Below, piece after piece: positions 53,351 through 62,600 of a stretch of 64,000 bases of DNA. The stretch lies in contig NZ_RZJR01000007.1 in the NCBI RefSeq assembly GCF_003990975.1, positions 249,079 to 313,078 on the forward strand, read 5' to 3'. Origin of the DNA: Cohnella sp. AR92 (GTDB lineage Bacteria; Bacillota; Bacilli; Paenibacillales; Paenibacillaceae). Position 1 is the first letter of the stretch. Each line of letters begins with the position of its first letter. Made by a program: the position numbers and the translations under genes. The notes beneath the pieces are model-generated. The model was not told the origin of the DNA, did no database searches, and saw only the letters and a list, made by a program, of their open reading frames with translations.

Positions 53351-53959
53351 ATGAACGGTCAGACGTTAATGGTCCCGATCGAGGTCCATCAGATTACGGA
53401 ACCGCACATCAAAGTGAGCGTTCCCGTCGTCACCGGCGGAACGAACGAAGCCGCAAGAAAGAAGATGAACGAGGAGATTCTGAAGGTTACCCATCAGCTG
53501 ATGAAGGATCAGAGCTATCCCAGCCCCGATATTCAGGAGATGGACGGCACCTTCGAAGTGAAGAACAACCAGCGCGGGGTACTGAGCTTGTCTCTGCTGA
53601 ACTACACATACACCGGGGGCGCTCATGGCAATACGCTTCAGAAGTCGCTCACCTTCGACGTGGAGAACGCCAAGAGCTACAAGCTGAGCGAGCTGTTCAA
53701 GCCGGACAGCAACTACAAGAAGCGGCTTAACGATATCATTCAGGCCCAGATCAAAGCGCGGAAGCTTCCTCTGCTCGGGGAATATCCCGGCATCACGGAC
53801 GACCAGGACTTCTATATCGCCGACAAATCGCTGGTCATTTACTTTCCGCTGTACGCCATCGTGCCATACGCCTGGGGCTTTCCGTACTTCCCCATCTCGG
53901 TGTACGAGATCGAGGACATTATCGACGAGAACGGGCCGCTCGGCATGATGATGTACTGA
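53351..53959 (+). CDS. RsiV-like protein with DUF4163 and DUF3298 domains, no signal peptide
   Basis: 203 residues from ATG 53351 (GGGGAGCAGAC ahead). The N-terminal half (LSLSLLNYTYTGGAHGNTLQ) has the YTGGAHG motif of DUF4163, and the C-terminal half (DKSLVIYFPLYAIVPYAWGF and on) matches DUF3298; this pair forms the extracellular, lysozyme-binding part of the anti-sigma factor RsiV. Here there is no membrane helix or sigma-binding part, so a stand-alone role, possibly intracellular, is implied. Confidence 0.88.
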   Translation: MNGQTLMVPIEVHQITEPHIKVSVPVVTGGTNEAARKKMNEEILKVTHQLMKDQSYPSPDIQEMDGTFEVKNNQRGVLSLSLLNYTYTGGAHGNTLQKSLTFDVENAKSYKLSELFKPDSNYKKRLNDIIQAQIKARKLPLLGEYPGITDDQDFYIADKSLVIYFPLYAIVPYAWGFPYFPISVYEIEDIIDENGPLGMMMY

Positions 53960-53980
53960 AGAAAATAGGGCGTCATTGGG

Positions 53981-54027
53981 CAAAAGGGGCACGAAGGAAG
54001 ATCCTCATTCGTCGCCTCTTTTCCTTA
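53981..54027 (+). terminator. Probable terminator
   Basis: AAAAGGGGC-ACGAA pairs imperfectly with TTCGTCGCCTCTTTT, followed by CCTTATG. Confidence 0.55.
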
Positions 54028-54063
54028 TGCAGCGGTAGCGTGAACTTGGCATAGGCCGGGCGT

Positions 54064-54275
54064 TGTTGCGCTTTGTTCAATAACTCCGCTTCAACTCCAC
54101 CTTTTCTGCAGCCGATGTTGCACTATGTTCAATAACTCTGCATCAACTGCACCTTTTCGCACGCCGTTGTTGCATTTTGTTCAATAACTCCGACTCAGTT
54201 CCCCCTCTGCGACTCCCGTTATTGCGATTTCGGAAATAACTCCTCGCCTACTTTTGTTCAATAACTCCGCTCCAT
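54064..54275. repeat. 52-bp tandem repeat array B (three full units plus decayed copies)
   Basis: Full units start at 54064, 54116 and 54168; a divergent one at 54220 is shortened, and a last partial copy carries TTGTTCAATAACTCC near 54254. The period is again exactly 52 bases. The reverse complement of a unit contains GAGTTATTGAACATAGTGCAACA and AAGGTGGAGTTGA, which aligns in the same phase with array A units (GAGTTATTGAACATCGTTCAACA, GCGGTGGGCTCGA). There are no spacers and no open frame. Confidence 0.85.
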
Positions 54276-54290
54276 CTCCCCCTAAACCCG

Positions 54291-54647
54291 CTATTTCGTC
54301 GTTCGGATGCTTATTCTCAACAGCCGGTCCGTCTGGGAATCGAATACGATCCGGACGTGAACTCCGAATTCCCGGCTCCCTTCCCTAAGCCACATTTTGA
54401 ATGTCTCTTGTGCGGTTGTCTTCGTAAGCGCTTCTCGCCCTACGTGCGAATAGTCGACAATGGAGGCTCGCGGGTAGAGCTCCTTAATCTTGGCAATCGC
54501 AACCCGGCCCCACTTCGCGTAGTCGGGTTCAGGTTTGGAGAAGGGGTTCTCCGGGTTGTAGGCAAGCGCCGAGTTACCGCTAACGCTAGACGCGAAACCG
54601 ACTGCCAAGCTGATCAAAGTCGCCGCCAAAAATTTATACAGATGCAA
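54291..54647 (-). CDS. Secreted DUF3889-family protein
   Basis: 118 residues with a signal peptide (FLAATLISLAVGFASSV, cleavage near ALA). The mature domain YAKWGRVAIAKIKELYPRAS, IVDYSHVGRE, FKMWLREG and VHVRIVFDSQTDRLLRI is the DUF3889 pattern of Bacillus YqzG-like proteins. Function unknown. Array B lies immediately downstream of its stop codon. Confidence 0.85.
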   Translation of the reverse strand: MHLYKFLAATLISLAVGFASSVSGNSALAYNPENPFSKPEPDYAKWGRVAIAKIKELYPRASIVDYSHVGREALTKTTAQETFKMWLREGSREFGVHVRIVFDSQTDRLLRISIRTTK

Positions 54648-54699
54648 CGCCCCCTAAGATCGTGTTGTCTCTTCGTTTGTACTTTCCCCAAAAAGCGCA

Positions 54700-54725
54700 A
54701 AAAAAACGGCTGATTGCTCAGCCGT
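54700..54725 (-). terminator. Terminator after the phosphodiester glycosidase gene
   Basis: ACGGCTGA-TTGC-TCAGCCGT (54706-54725), followed on the minus strand by a run of T. Confidence 0.85.
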
Positions 54726-54784
54726 TCTGTTGTTTTGCTATTCTGCTGTTCTGCTATTCGCATAAACCTTCTCTTAATCCCTAT

Positions 54785-55960
54785 TCACCACTTCGCCGGG
54801 TCGATGTCCTTGGACGTCAAGCCGGACCAGATGTTGTTCGTCGTCACCGTCGAAGGATCCTCGAACACCAGCCAGGCGGTCGGCAGGTAACGCTCGCCGT
54901 GCGTAGAGGACGGCTTGTTGACGATCTCGCCGCCTTCCGTCACGAGCACCGTCGAGGAGCCGCCGTCCAGGTTGGCCGCGATGACCGCTCCGTGATCCAG
55001 CATGATCTGCTGGGCGTCGTACAGGTCCGCTCCCACGCTGTAGCCGAGCTGGCGGCCGTCGATCACCAGGAACAGGATGGAGCCGTCCTCCTTCTGGCCC
55101 ATGACCGTACGCGGGGCGATTCCCCAGCCGTCCTTGTGGTTCTTGATCTGCCCTTTGCCGTTGACGATAATCCGCGGCGCGAAGCTGACCGCTTCCGAGA
55201 TGCCGAGCTTCAGCAGCTCGTTGATCGTGTAACGGCCCGCGATCATCTTGCCGTCCTTGTCGATGCCGACGATCTGCGTGTTCTGGTCCATGCCGATATC
55301 CCGGTAGAAAACCTTGCCCTGGGAGATCACGAGTCCGATCGGCTGGAAGCCGTTGCCCTTCCAATTCGGGTCCGCGAAGCCGCCCGCGTTCACCCCGGCG
55401 ATCGCCCCGGTCCTCTTGACCATGCTCGTGACCTTTTCTCCTTTGCCCTTGGTGCTGGTCACGCCCAGCCTAACTTTCTTCGGATCGCTTACGGTAAGCA
55501 GGTATCCGTGGTAGCCGTCACCGTCGACCGGCTCGATCTGCGTCAGCGGAACGGGCTCGTTGGCGTTATTCTCCTGTTCAGCCCCAGCAGGCACGGCGAT
55601 CTCATGGGTATCGCGCTCTTCCCCCATCTCTTCGAATTGCTTGGCGTATTGCGCGACTCTTTCTTTGAGGCCATCTTCGCCGACCAGATACTTCGCCCAC
55701 TCCCGATGCTGAGTCGTGATGATCGTATCGGCCATCCGGTAGCGCAGCGACTCCCCCGAAGGAGTTAAGAAGAACCAAGCCAGGAACAGGGCAAAAAGAA
55801 GAAGCATGACGACGAACAATCGCAGCAGAATCCCCCATACCGAGCGCTTGCGGCGCTTGCGGTTGGTGCGGGTTCGGCTGAGCGGCTCCGCTCCTTTGCC
55901 CGGGTGCCCCGAATTCGATGGAGGGTTGGAGGAGGGCGACGGGGTCGATAATGGAGGCAT
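54785..55960 (-). CDS. Membrane-anchored phosphodiester glycosidase (NAGPA/DUF2233 family)
   Basis: 391 residues. A Ser/Pro-rich cytoplasmic tail and one helix (LRLFVVMLLLFALFLAWFFL) are followed by the extracytoplasmic domain. Family blocks are clear: GAIAGVNAGGFAD, RTVMGQKEDGSILFLVIDGR, and AANLDGGSSTVLV near the end. The family includes the uncovering enzyme that removes GlcNAc from phosphodiesters; bacterial members act on wall or capsule glycans. AGGAG precedes the ATG. Monocistronic. Confidence 0.9.
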   Translation of the reverse strand: MPPLSTPSPSSNPPSNSGHPGKGAEPLSRTRTNRKRRKRSVWGILLRLFVVMLLLFALFLAWFFLTPSGESLRYRMADTIITTQHREWAKYLVGEDGLKERVAQYAKQFEEMGEERDTHEIAVPAGAEQENNANEPVPLTQIEPVDGDGYHGYLLTVSDPKKVRLGVTSTKGKGEKVTSMVKRTGAIAGVNAGGFADPNWKGNGFQPIGLVISQGKVFYRDIGMDQNTQIVGIDKDGKMIAGRYTINELLKLGISEAVSFAPRIIVNGKGQIKNHKDGWGIAPRTVMGQKEDGSILFLVIDGRQLGYSVGADLYDAQQIMLDHGAVIAANLDGGSSTVLVTEGGEIVNKPSSTHGERYLPTAWLVFEDPSTVTTNNIWSGLTSKDIDPAKW

Positions 55961-56169
55961 TGTGTAATCTCCTTCTTCGTTGACTTCTTTTCGATACTAT
56001 CTATAACGACAGAGCGCCTCAACTTGTTTCTTCCGCTTCATGAAAACAGTTCTTAACTCCCACGCTTTCCGCAAGAGCTCCGCCCGTTCGACAGAAGCCG
56101 AGCTCCGCCTATCCTTCGCCTGATGAACTGATATAATAAGAACATATGAACCTACAGGAGGCATCCCCA

Positions 56170-57048
56170 TTGAGCAGCGCAGCATCTCCCTATCGTATCT
56201 CAAGCTACGAAGATTCTTTTCGAATTTATGAACTGACCGACTCGTCCACGGAGTCGCGCGTTTTGGTCTGTCCCGAACGGGGCGGCATCGTGATCGGCTG
56301 CCAGCTCGGCGGCAAGGAGCTTCTCTATCTGGACCGGGCGACCTTCCTCGACCCGGCGGCGAACATTCGCGGCGGCATTCCGATCCTGTTCCCGATCTGC
56401 GGGCAGCTCGTCGGCGGGCAATACGAATGGGAAGGCGAGACGTATAAAATGCGGAATCACGGCGTGGCCCGAACCTCTGCATGGGAAGTCATCGAAGAGA
56501 GCGCCGAGGGCGGAGCGTCCCTGACGCTCGGCCTGAAGAGCAACGAAGAGACTCGAGCTTCCTATCCGTTCGACTTCGAGCTTCGGTTCACGTACCGTCT
56601 CACGGAAGGCAAGCTCTCCATCGAGCAATCTTATCGGAATCTCTCCGACCGCGGGATGCCCGTGCAGACCGGCTTCCATCCTTACTTCGCGACCGGAGAG
56701 AACAAGAAGCTTCGTTATTCCTCGGACGCGACGAAGTACCTCGATTACAACGACAACGCCGTCAAGCCGTTCCAAGGCGAGGTCGATCTCTCCGCACTCG
56801 TGGAATCGGTGGCGTTGCTCGATGCCCGTACCGCTTCCGTCTCCTTCCCGCTGGGGGAAGAAGGAACCGTTCGCCTCGACTACAGCCCGGAGTTCGACAA
56901 GGTCGTGCTGTGGAGCGTGCAGGGCAAGCCGTTCGTCTGCGTGGAGCCGTGGACGGCGCTTAACGAAGCGCTGAACCATAAGGAAGGGCTGCGGATCCTG
57001 AACCCTCAAGAAGAATGGAAGCTCGATTTCGCCATATCGTATTCTTAA
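56170..57048 (+). CDS. Aldose 1-epimerase-like protein
   Basis: About 292 residues. I prefer a TTG start at 56170, preceded by AGGAGGCATCCCCA; ATG 56146 is in frame but lacks a ribosome site. The galactose-mutarotase-like beta-sandwich signature is visible: RGGIPILFPICGQ near residue 70, MRNHGVART, and FHPYFATGE with a catalytic-type His. It interconverts anomers of a hexose or hexose phosphate. A strong terminator follows. Confidence 0.88.
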   Translation: MSSAASPYRISSYEDSFRIYELTDSSTESRVLVCPERGGIVIGCQLGGKELLYLDRATFLDPAANIRGGIPILFPICGQLVGGQYEWEGETYKMRNHGVARTSAWEVIEESAEGGASLTLGLKSNEETRASYPFDFELRFTYRLTEGKLSIEQSYRNLSDRGMPVQTGFHPYFATGENKKLRYSSDATKYLDYNDNAVKPFQGEVDLSALVESVALLDARTASVSFPLGEEGTVRLDYSPEFDKVVLWSVQGKPFVCVEPWTALNEALNHKEGLRILNPQEEWKLDFAISYS

Positions 57049-57119
57049 GGAGCGGCGATCGTGATTAGATCGCGATTGGCGAATATCGGCTTCTGATCCG
57101 ACATTGGATTGGTGCACGA

Positions 57120-57155
57120 AGATGATTCCTGTCCGGCACAGGAATCATCTTTTTT
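57120..57155 (+). terminator. Terminator after the aldose epimerase-like gene
   Basis: GATGATTCCTGT (57121-57132) pairs with ACAGGAATCATC (57138-57149), followed by TTTTTT. Confidence 0.9.
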
Positions 57156-57167
57156 GCTTATTTCGTA

Positions 57168-57196
57168 TTGACACATATCATATGTACTCATATTAT
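57168..57196 (+). promoter_or_regulatory. SigA promoter with palindromic operator, SRPBCC-EVE-MarR operon
   Basis: TTGACA (57168-57173), exactly 17 bases, TATTAT (57191-57196). Within it lies ACATAT-C-ATATGT (57173-57185), a perfect palindrome of the A+T-rich kind bound by MarR proteins. The operon's own MarR product is the obvious candidate. Confidence 0.75.
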
Positions 57197-57227
57197 ATAA
57201 GCAAATACAAAAATGAGGTGATGGATC

Positions 57228-57671
57228 ATGTGGCAATTCGAACACGCGATCGAGACGAAGGCAAAGGCGGAGGCCATCTGGAGGCTGTACACCGATCTGA
57301 CGACTTGGACGTCTTGGCATAACGGCCACATCGCAGAGGCAACGCTGGAAGGGCCGTTCGCCGTCGGCTCGCGCGGCACGATGCAGCCGCAAGGGCAGGC
57401 GTTGCTGCCGTTCGAGCTGACGGAGGTCGAGCCGCTGGTCGGGTTCGCCGATGTGACGCTTATGCCCGGCATGGATGTGGAGATCCGCTTCTTCCATGAT
57501 CTGACGCCGACGTCGAACGGCTTGAGCATCCGCCACAAGGTGGTGATCGCGGGTCCTGACGCGGATCGGATCGGGCCGAAGATGATCGAGCACTTCTCGC
57601 ATGCGATCCCGCAGAATATGGAGACGCTGGCGGCGATGGCGGTAGAAGGGAACCTCGGCCATGAGGGCTGA
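57228..57671 (+). CDS. SRPBCC-fold protein (START/Bet v1-like)
   Basis: 147 residues. The pattern WQFEHAIETKAKAEAIWRLY, TDLTTWTSWHNGHIAEATL and GPFAVGSRGTMQPQG is that of the polyketide cyclase/SRPBCC family, which binds hydrophobic ligands in a deep pocket. GAGGTGATGG precedes the ATG. First gene of a three-gene operon whose reading frames overlap one another. Confidence 0.88.
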   Translation: MWQFEHAIETKAKAEAIWRLYTDLTTWTSWHNGHIAEATLEGPFAVGSRGTMQPQGQALLPFELTEVEPLVGFADVTLMPGMDVEIRFFHDLTPTSNGLSIRHKVVIAGPDADRIGPKMIEHFSHAIPQNMETLAAMAVEGNLGHEG

Positions 57672-58134
57672 TGCTCCGGAAGAGGAGACGCGTTATTGGA
57701 TCGGCGTCGTCTCGGCCGCTCACGTGAAGCTGGGCGTAAGCGGGGGCTACGCCCAACTGTGCCACGGCAAGTCGGCTCCGCTGCGGCGTATGCGGGCCGG
57801 GGATTGGCTTATCTACTACTCGCCGCGCTCCTCTTATCCGGACGGTGAACCGCTGAGAGCTTTTACCGCCATAGGCCAGGTCGTCGACGAGCGTGTCTAC
57901 GAATACCGCATGTCCGAATCCTTTGTACCGTTCCGGCGAGATATTCGCTATACTCGGTGTAAGGAAGTACAGATCGGCGGCCTGCTCGACCGGCTATCCT
58001 TCACGCGAGGCCAGCGGAATTGGGGATACCCCTTCCGAACGGGGCACTTCGAGATCTCGCGCGAGGATTACCGAACGATAGCGGAGGCTATGCGGGGAGG
58101 ACAACATGAGCTCGGAATATCGGGAATCGAATGA
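57661..58134 (+). CDS. EVE (PUA-like) domain protein
   Basis: 157 residues. YWIGVVSAAHVKLGVSGGYA, then GDWLIYYSPR and FTAIGQVVDE follow the EVE-domain pattern (UPF0310). EVE domains bind modified bases in DNA or RNA in related proteins; what this one reads is unknown. It overlaps SRPBCC by 11 bases and marR by 29 bases, so all three are made from one message. Confidence 0.85.
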   Translation: MRADAPEEETRYWIGVVSAAHVKLGVSGGYAQLCHGKSAPLRRMRAGDWLIYYSPRSSYPDGEPLRAFTAIGQVVDERVYEYRMSESFVPFRRDIRYTRCKEVQIGGLLDRLSFTRGQRNWGYPFRTGHFEISREDYRTIAEAMRGGQHELGISGIE

Positions 58135-58546
58135 AAGTCCGGGATTTCTGCTGTGGCAGGTCACGAATAGCTGGCAGAGGGAGATTCGGCGAGCGCTCGA
58201 GCCGCTCGGGCTGACGCATCCTCAGTTCGTGCTGCTCTTCTCGTGCCAGTGGCTGAACGACCGGGAAGGCACTGGCGTGACGCAGATCCAACTGGCGCAG
58301 CACGCGAAGGTCGACGTCAACGTCACTTCGCAGGTCCTGCGGTCGCTTGAGCAGCGCGGCTACATCAAGCGGGCGCCCCATCCGTCGGACACGAGGGCGA
58401 AGATCATCACGACGACGGCATCGGGAAGCGAGCTCGCCTCCCGGGCCGTTCGGGCCGTCGAGGCGGCGGACCGGTCCTTCTTCTCCGGGCTTGGGGAAGA
58501 GACGGGCCAGTTGATTCGCCTTATGCGCCGCTTGAATCAGGAGTAA
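58106..58546 (+). CDS. MarR-family regulator
   Basis: 146 residues with a winged helix: VTQIQLAQHAKVDVNVTSQV, LRSLEQRGYIKRAPHPSDTR and then KIITTTASG. GGGGAGG precedes the ATG. It probably represses its own operon through the palindrome in the promoter at 57173-57185. The ligand is unknown; MarR proteins usually respond to phenolic compounds or oxidants. Confidence 0.92.
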   Translation: MSSEYRESNESPGFLLWQVTNSWQREIRRALEPLGLTHPQFVLLFSCQWLNDREGTGVTQIQLAQHAKVDVNVTSQVLRSLEQRGYIKRAPHPSDTRAKIITTTASGSELASRAVRAVEAADRSFFSGLGEETGQLIRLMRRLNQE

Positions 58547-58570
58547 TGGCTTTCGCTAGCATAATTAGCA

Positions 58571-58620
58571 AAAAAAAGACGGCAGCGCTCTCCCTCGCGG
58601 ATGATGCGCTGCCGTCTTTT
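58571..58620. terminator. Bidirectional terminator
   Basis: AAAAGACGGCAGCGC and GCGCTGCCGTCTTTT (58573-58587 and 58606-58620) form a 15-base stem with A and T tracts on both sides, between marR and the convergent tetR. Confidence 0.9.
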
Positions 58621-58660
58621 CCAATATAGGGTATGAAATCATCGACTTGCTGCGATTAGG

Positions 58661-59563
58661 TCAATAAGGCCCCCGCGTTCGACGCTCCAGCCGTTCCAGC
58701 AATCTCATTCGGGAAGGGCTTGCCCTCTCTTTGAGGAGGGAGACCATCCCGCGAACGATGACCCGATCCGGAACCGGCTTGCCGAGCTCCTCCTCCAGAA
58801 GCGTTAGAGCGGACACAAGATCCTCGTAAGACTCCGAGCCTTGCGCGTCTTTTCCCTCCGCTTCCGCTAGTCGCCAAAGCTCCCGCAGAATCGCGGACGG
58901 ATGCTCCGAAGCGAGATCCTCCTCGCTGCCGCCGCACTCCTTCACGCCCATCAGATCCGCGAATCCCATGAGCGGAGTTCCCTTCTCGCGGATAAGTCCA
59001 TGCATGAGATCGTCCAACCGGCTTACGAAGAAGCGGGAGAGCCGGGCTTCGTTGAAGGAAGGCTCCCCGACCAAGAGCACCCGGTAGTATTCCATCATCA
59101 TGCCGTTCAGCAGCGCCGCTCCATCCCATACATAGGGGCCTGCCTCCGGCCCGTAGATCGTTTCGATATGATCGCGGCACCACCGGAGCGAACGGGAACG
59201 GATATCCGCCATGATTCTCTTGAGCTCCGGCTTCATCTCCATCAGCGGCTCGCGCATCAACAGAAGCGGGAACTGCCGATTCTGAATAATGGAGTCGAAG
59301 CTTCGCTCCAACTGCAGCCTGAGCCGTTCCCTCGGAGGAAGCTGCCTCTCGTGAGGCAGCTCGGACATGCCGAGGAGCATGCGTTCCGCGAAGTGCGCGA
59401 ACACGGAGAGCAGCAGCTCTTCCTTGGACTTAAAGTAGAAGTACAGCGATCCCTTGGCCATGCCCAGCTCGTCGGCGATTTCCTGAATAGAGGTGGCCTG
59501 GAACCCTTTGCGGGAGAAGCAGCGCAGCGCCGCTTCGATAATCTGCTTCCTCTTGTCGTTCAT
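58661..59563 (-). CDS. TetR/AcrR-family regulator
   Basis: 300 residues, long for the family. The helix-turn-helix is at 5-50 (RKQIIEAALRCFSRKGFQAT, IQEIADELGMAKGSLYFYFK). The ligand domain follows, and a C-terminal extension of about 80 residues (GSEESLASEHPS region onward) is unassigned. It lies 41 bases downstream of swrC in the same direction, so it probably reports on and represses its own efflux operon. Confidence 0.9.
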   Translation of the reverse strand: MNDKRKQIIEAALRCFSRKGFQATSIQEIADELGMAKGSLYFYFKSKEELLLSVFAHFAERMLLGMSELPHERQLPPRERLRLQLERSFDSIIQNRQFPLLLMREPLMEMKPELKRIMADIRSRSLRWCRDHIETIYGPEAGPYVWDGAALLNGMMMEYYRVLLVGEPSFNEARLSRFFVSRLDDLMHGLIREKGTPLMGFADLMGVKECGGSEEDLASEHPSAILRELWRLAEAEGKDAQGSESYEDLVSALTLLEEELGKPVPDRVIVRGMVSLLKERASPSRMRLLERLERRTRGPY

Positions 59564-59604
59564 GGATTCGTCCTCCGATCAGGCTGCGGCGCATAGCCGC
59601 GATG

Positions 59605-62600
59605 TTATTCGGCTGTTGCTTCGCCTGCTGCCTTAGCCGCCGCAGCCTTCTTGTTCCGGCGCTTCGTCAACAGCTCGTAGGCGATCGGAACGATAATCAG
59701 GGTCAGTAGCGTGGAGCTGACGAGACCGCCGATGACCGTTACCCCGAGACCGCGGGAGATGATGCCGGATCCGCCTTCGAAGCCGAGAACGAGCGGCAGC
59801 AGAGCGCCGATCGTCGCCAAGGCCGTCATCAGGATCGGACGAAGGCGAGTGCCGGCCGCTTCGAGAATAGCCTCGCGGGTGGACATGCCTTCCTTCTCCT
59901 TGTGGATGACGCGGTCGACGAGCACGATGGCGTTCGTGACGACGATACCTATCAGCATGAGCGCGCCCATGAGCGCCGATACGCTAAGCGTTTCTCCGGC
60001 GATCCAGAGAGCCACAAGGCCGCCGATGATCGTGAACGGCAGCGAGAACATGATGGCGAACGGAGCCAGCGCGCCGCCGAATGTCAGAACGAGCACCAGG
60101 TAGACGATAGCGATTGCCGCTACGATAGCGAGACCGAGCTGAGTGAACGTCTCGTTGATCTGCTCGGTAACGCCGCCGAAGCTGACCTCTACGTTATCCG
60201 GAATATCCATCTTGTCGATCTGATCCTGCAGCTCCGAGGAAGCCTTCGAGACGTCCTTGCCCGTCGCTTCCGCTTCGACAGTCACGACCATGCGGCCGTT
60301 CTCGCGGGCGATCGAGCTCTGCGACGTTCCTTCTTCGACGGTCGCCACTTCCTTGATCGGAACGGCCGTGCCCGTCGGAGATTGCAGCGTGACGTTCTCG
60401 ATATCCTCGATCGAGTTATAGACCGCATCGTCCGTTTGAACGTAAACGTTGTACGCGTTGCCGCCTTCTTCGACCGTCGTCACGACAGGACGGTTATACG
60501 TAGGAGCCAGCGCCATGGCGAGCTGCCCCGCCGTCAATCCGTAGCTGCTCAGCTTCTGTTGATCCGCCACTAGCGTGTATTGGTCGTACGTCTTCGCGAG
60601 GCTCGTATCGACCTTCTCGAACGAATCGCTCTTCTCCATCAGGCCGGCGATCTGATCCACGACCGGCTGAATGTCCTTCAGGTTATCGCCGTATACGCTC
60701 AAGCTGAAGGTATTGCCGCCGATGCCGCCGGACATGTCGAGTTCTTTCCACTCGCCGACATTGATCTGGGAATGCAGATCGGCGAGGATCGCTTCCTTCT
60801 TATCCGCGAAGTCCTTGGTATCGTCCTTGAACAGAACGTAGAACAGCCCGCCCTTGTTCGAGCCTTGCGAGAGCGGATTGCCGCTTCCGCCGATGGAATA
60901 TTGCAGCGTCGTAACGTCAGCTTGCGACAACAAATACTTCTCGGCGACGAGCGCGCGCTCTTGGACGTCCTCGACACGGTCTCCCGGAGCCGGGCTGTAC
61001 GTGATCGCCATGTATTTGTCTTCCGTCGCCGGAAGGAAGCTGACGCCGATGACCGGCACAAGCATGAAGCTTGCCAGCAGGACAACGACCGCGATAATGG
61101 ACGTTATCGCTTTATGGCGCAGGCAAGCCGCCAGGAAACGGCGATAACCGGAAGCCAGCTTGCCCGGCTTGTCTTCGTGATGAACGGCCTTGCCCGGCTT
61201 GATGCCCTTCTTGAAGAGAGAATGAGCCATCATCGGCACGATCGTGATCGCCACGAGCAGGGAAGCCAGCAACGCGAAGACGATGGTCAGAGCGAACGGC
61301 AGGAACAGCTGGCCGACCAGGCCGCTGACCGTCGCAAGCGGCAGGAATACGGCGATCGTCACGATGGTCGAGGACATGATCGGCAGGAACATCTCGCGCG
61401 TCGCTTCCAGCACGAGCTCCTTGCCCTTCAGCTTCTCGCCGGATAGGGACATCCTTCGATAGATATTCTCGATAACGACGATAGAGTCGTCCACGACGCG
61501 TCCGATCGCGACCGTCATCGCGCCCAGCGTCATGACGTTAAGCGTCACGTCGAACTGCTTCAGAACCAGAAGGCCGATGACGAGCGACAACGGGATCGAC
61601 AGGATCGAGATCAGAGTCGAACGGATGTTGCGAAGGAACAGCAGAATGATAATGACCGCGAACAGCGCCCCGAAGATCGCCTTGTCCAGCATCGTGCTGA
61701 CCGATTGCTCGATCGGCTTGCCTTGGTCCAGCAGCACTTCGACGTCGATGTTCGAATACTCTTTCTCCAGGTCTTTGCTGACATCCTTGACGGCGTTTAC
61801 CACGTCGACCGTGTTGGCGTCGTTCGCCTTCACGACCTGAATGCCGATCGATTCCTGGCCGTTCGTCCGGGAGATCGATTCCGCGGAGCCGGTCAGCTCG
61901 ACGTCGGCGACGTCGCTCAGCTTGAGTCCGCCCGGAAGCGGCAGGCTGCGCAGGTCGTCGACCGTCGCGACCCGACCGTCCACGACGATCGACTTCTCGG
62001 TCTTGCCCAGCTCGAAGATCCCAAGCGGAACCTTCACGGCCGCAGCCTTGATCAGTTGGGTAACCGTATCTTCGTTCATGCCCAGCGCCGCCAGCTTATC
62101 CTTCTTATAAGTAAGCTGAACTTCCTTGACGTACTGGCCGGAGATGGTGACCGACGCGACGCCCTCGGTTCCTTCCAGTTCCGGAGCGATCTTGTCCTCG
62201 ACGATCTTCGTCAATTCCTCCAGGCTGCCTCCGCCGGCTACGCTAAGCGAGATAACCGGGAAGGAGTTGATGGAGAACTTGGCGACGGAGGGAGCTTCCA
62301 CGCCTTCCGGGAGCTTCACCCCGTCGATCGCTTCCTTCACGTTATTGGTAGCCGTCGTCATATTCTGGCCGAAGTCGAATTCGATCATGATCGACGAGGC
62401 GTTCTCGAGCGAGGTCGAGGTGATGTTCTTCACGCCTTCGACGTTCTTAAGCTTCTGCTCCAACGGAGCCGTCACGTTCTCGACGACTCCTTCCGGAGCC
62501 GCGCCCGGATAAATCGTGGTGATGCTCAAATAAGGCAGGGACAGGTTAGGCATGCTCTCCTGCTTCATATTCATGCCGGAATACAAACCGGCGACGAGTA

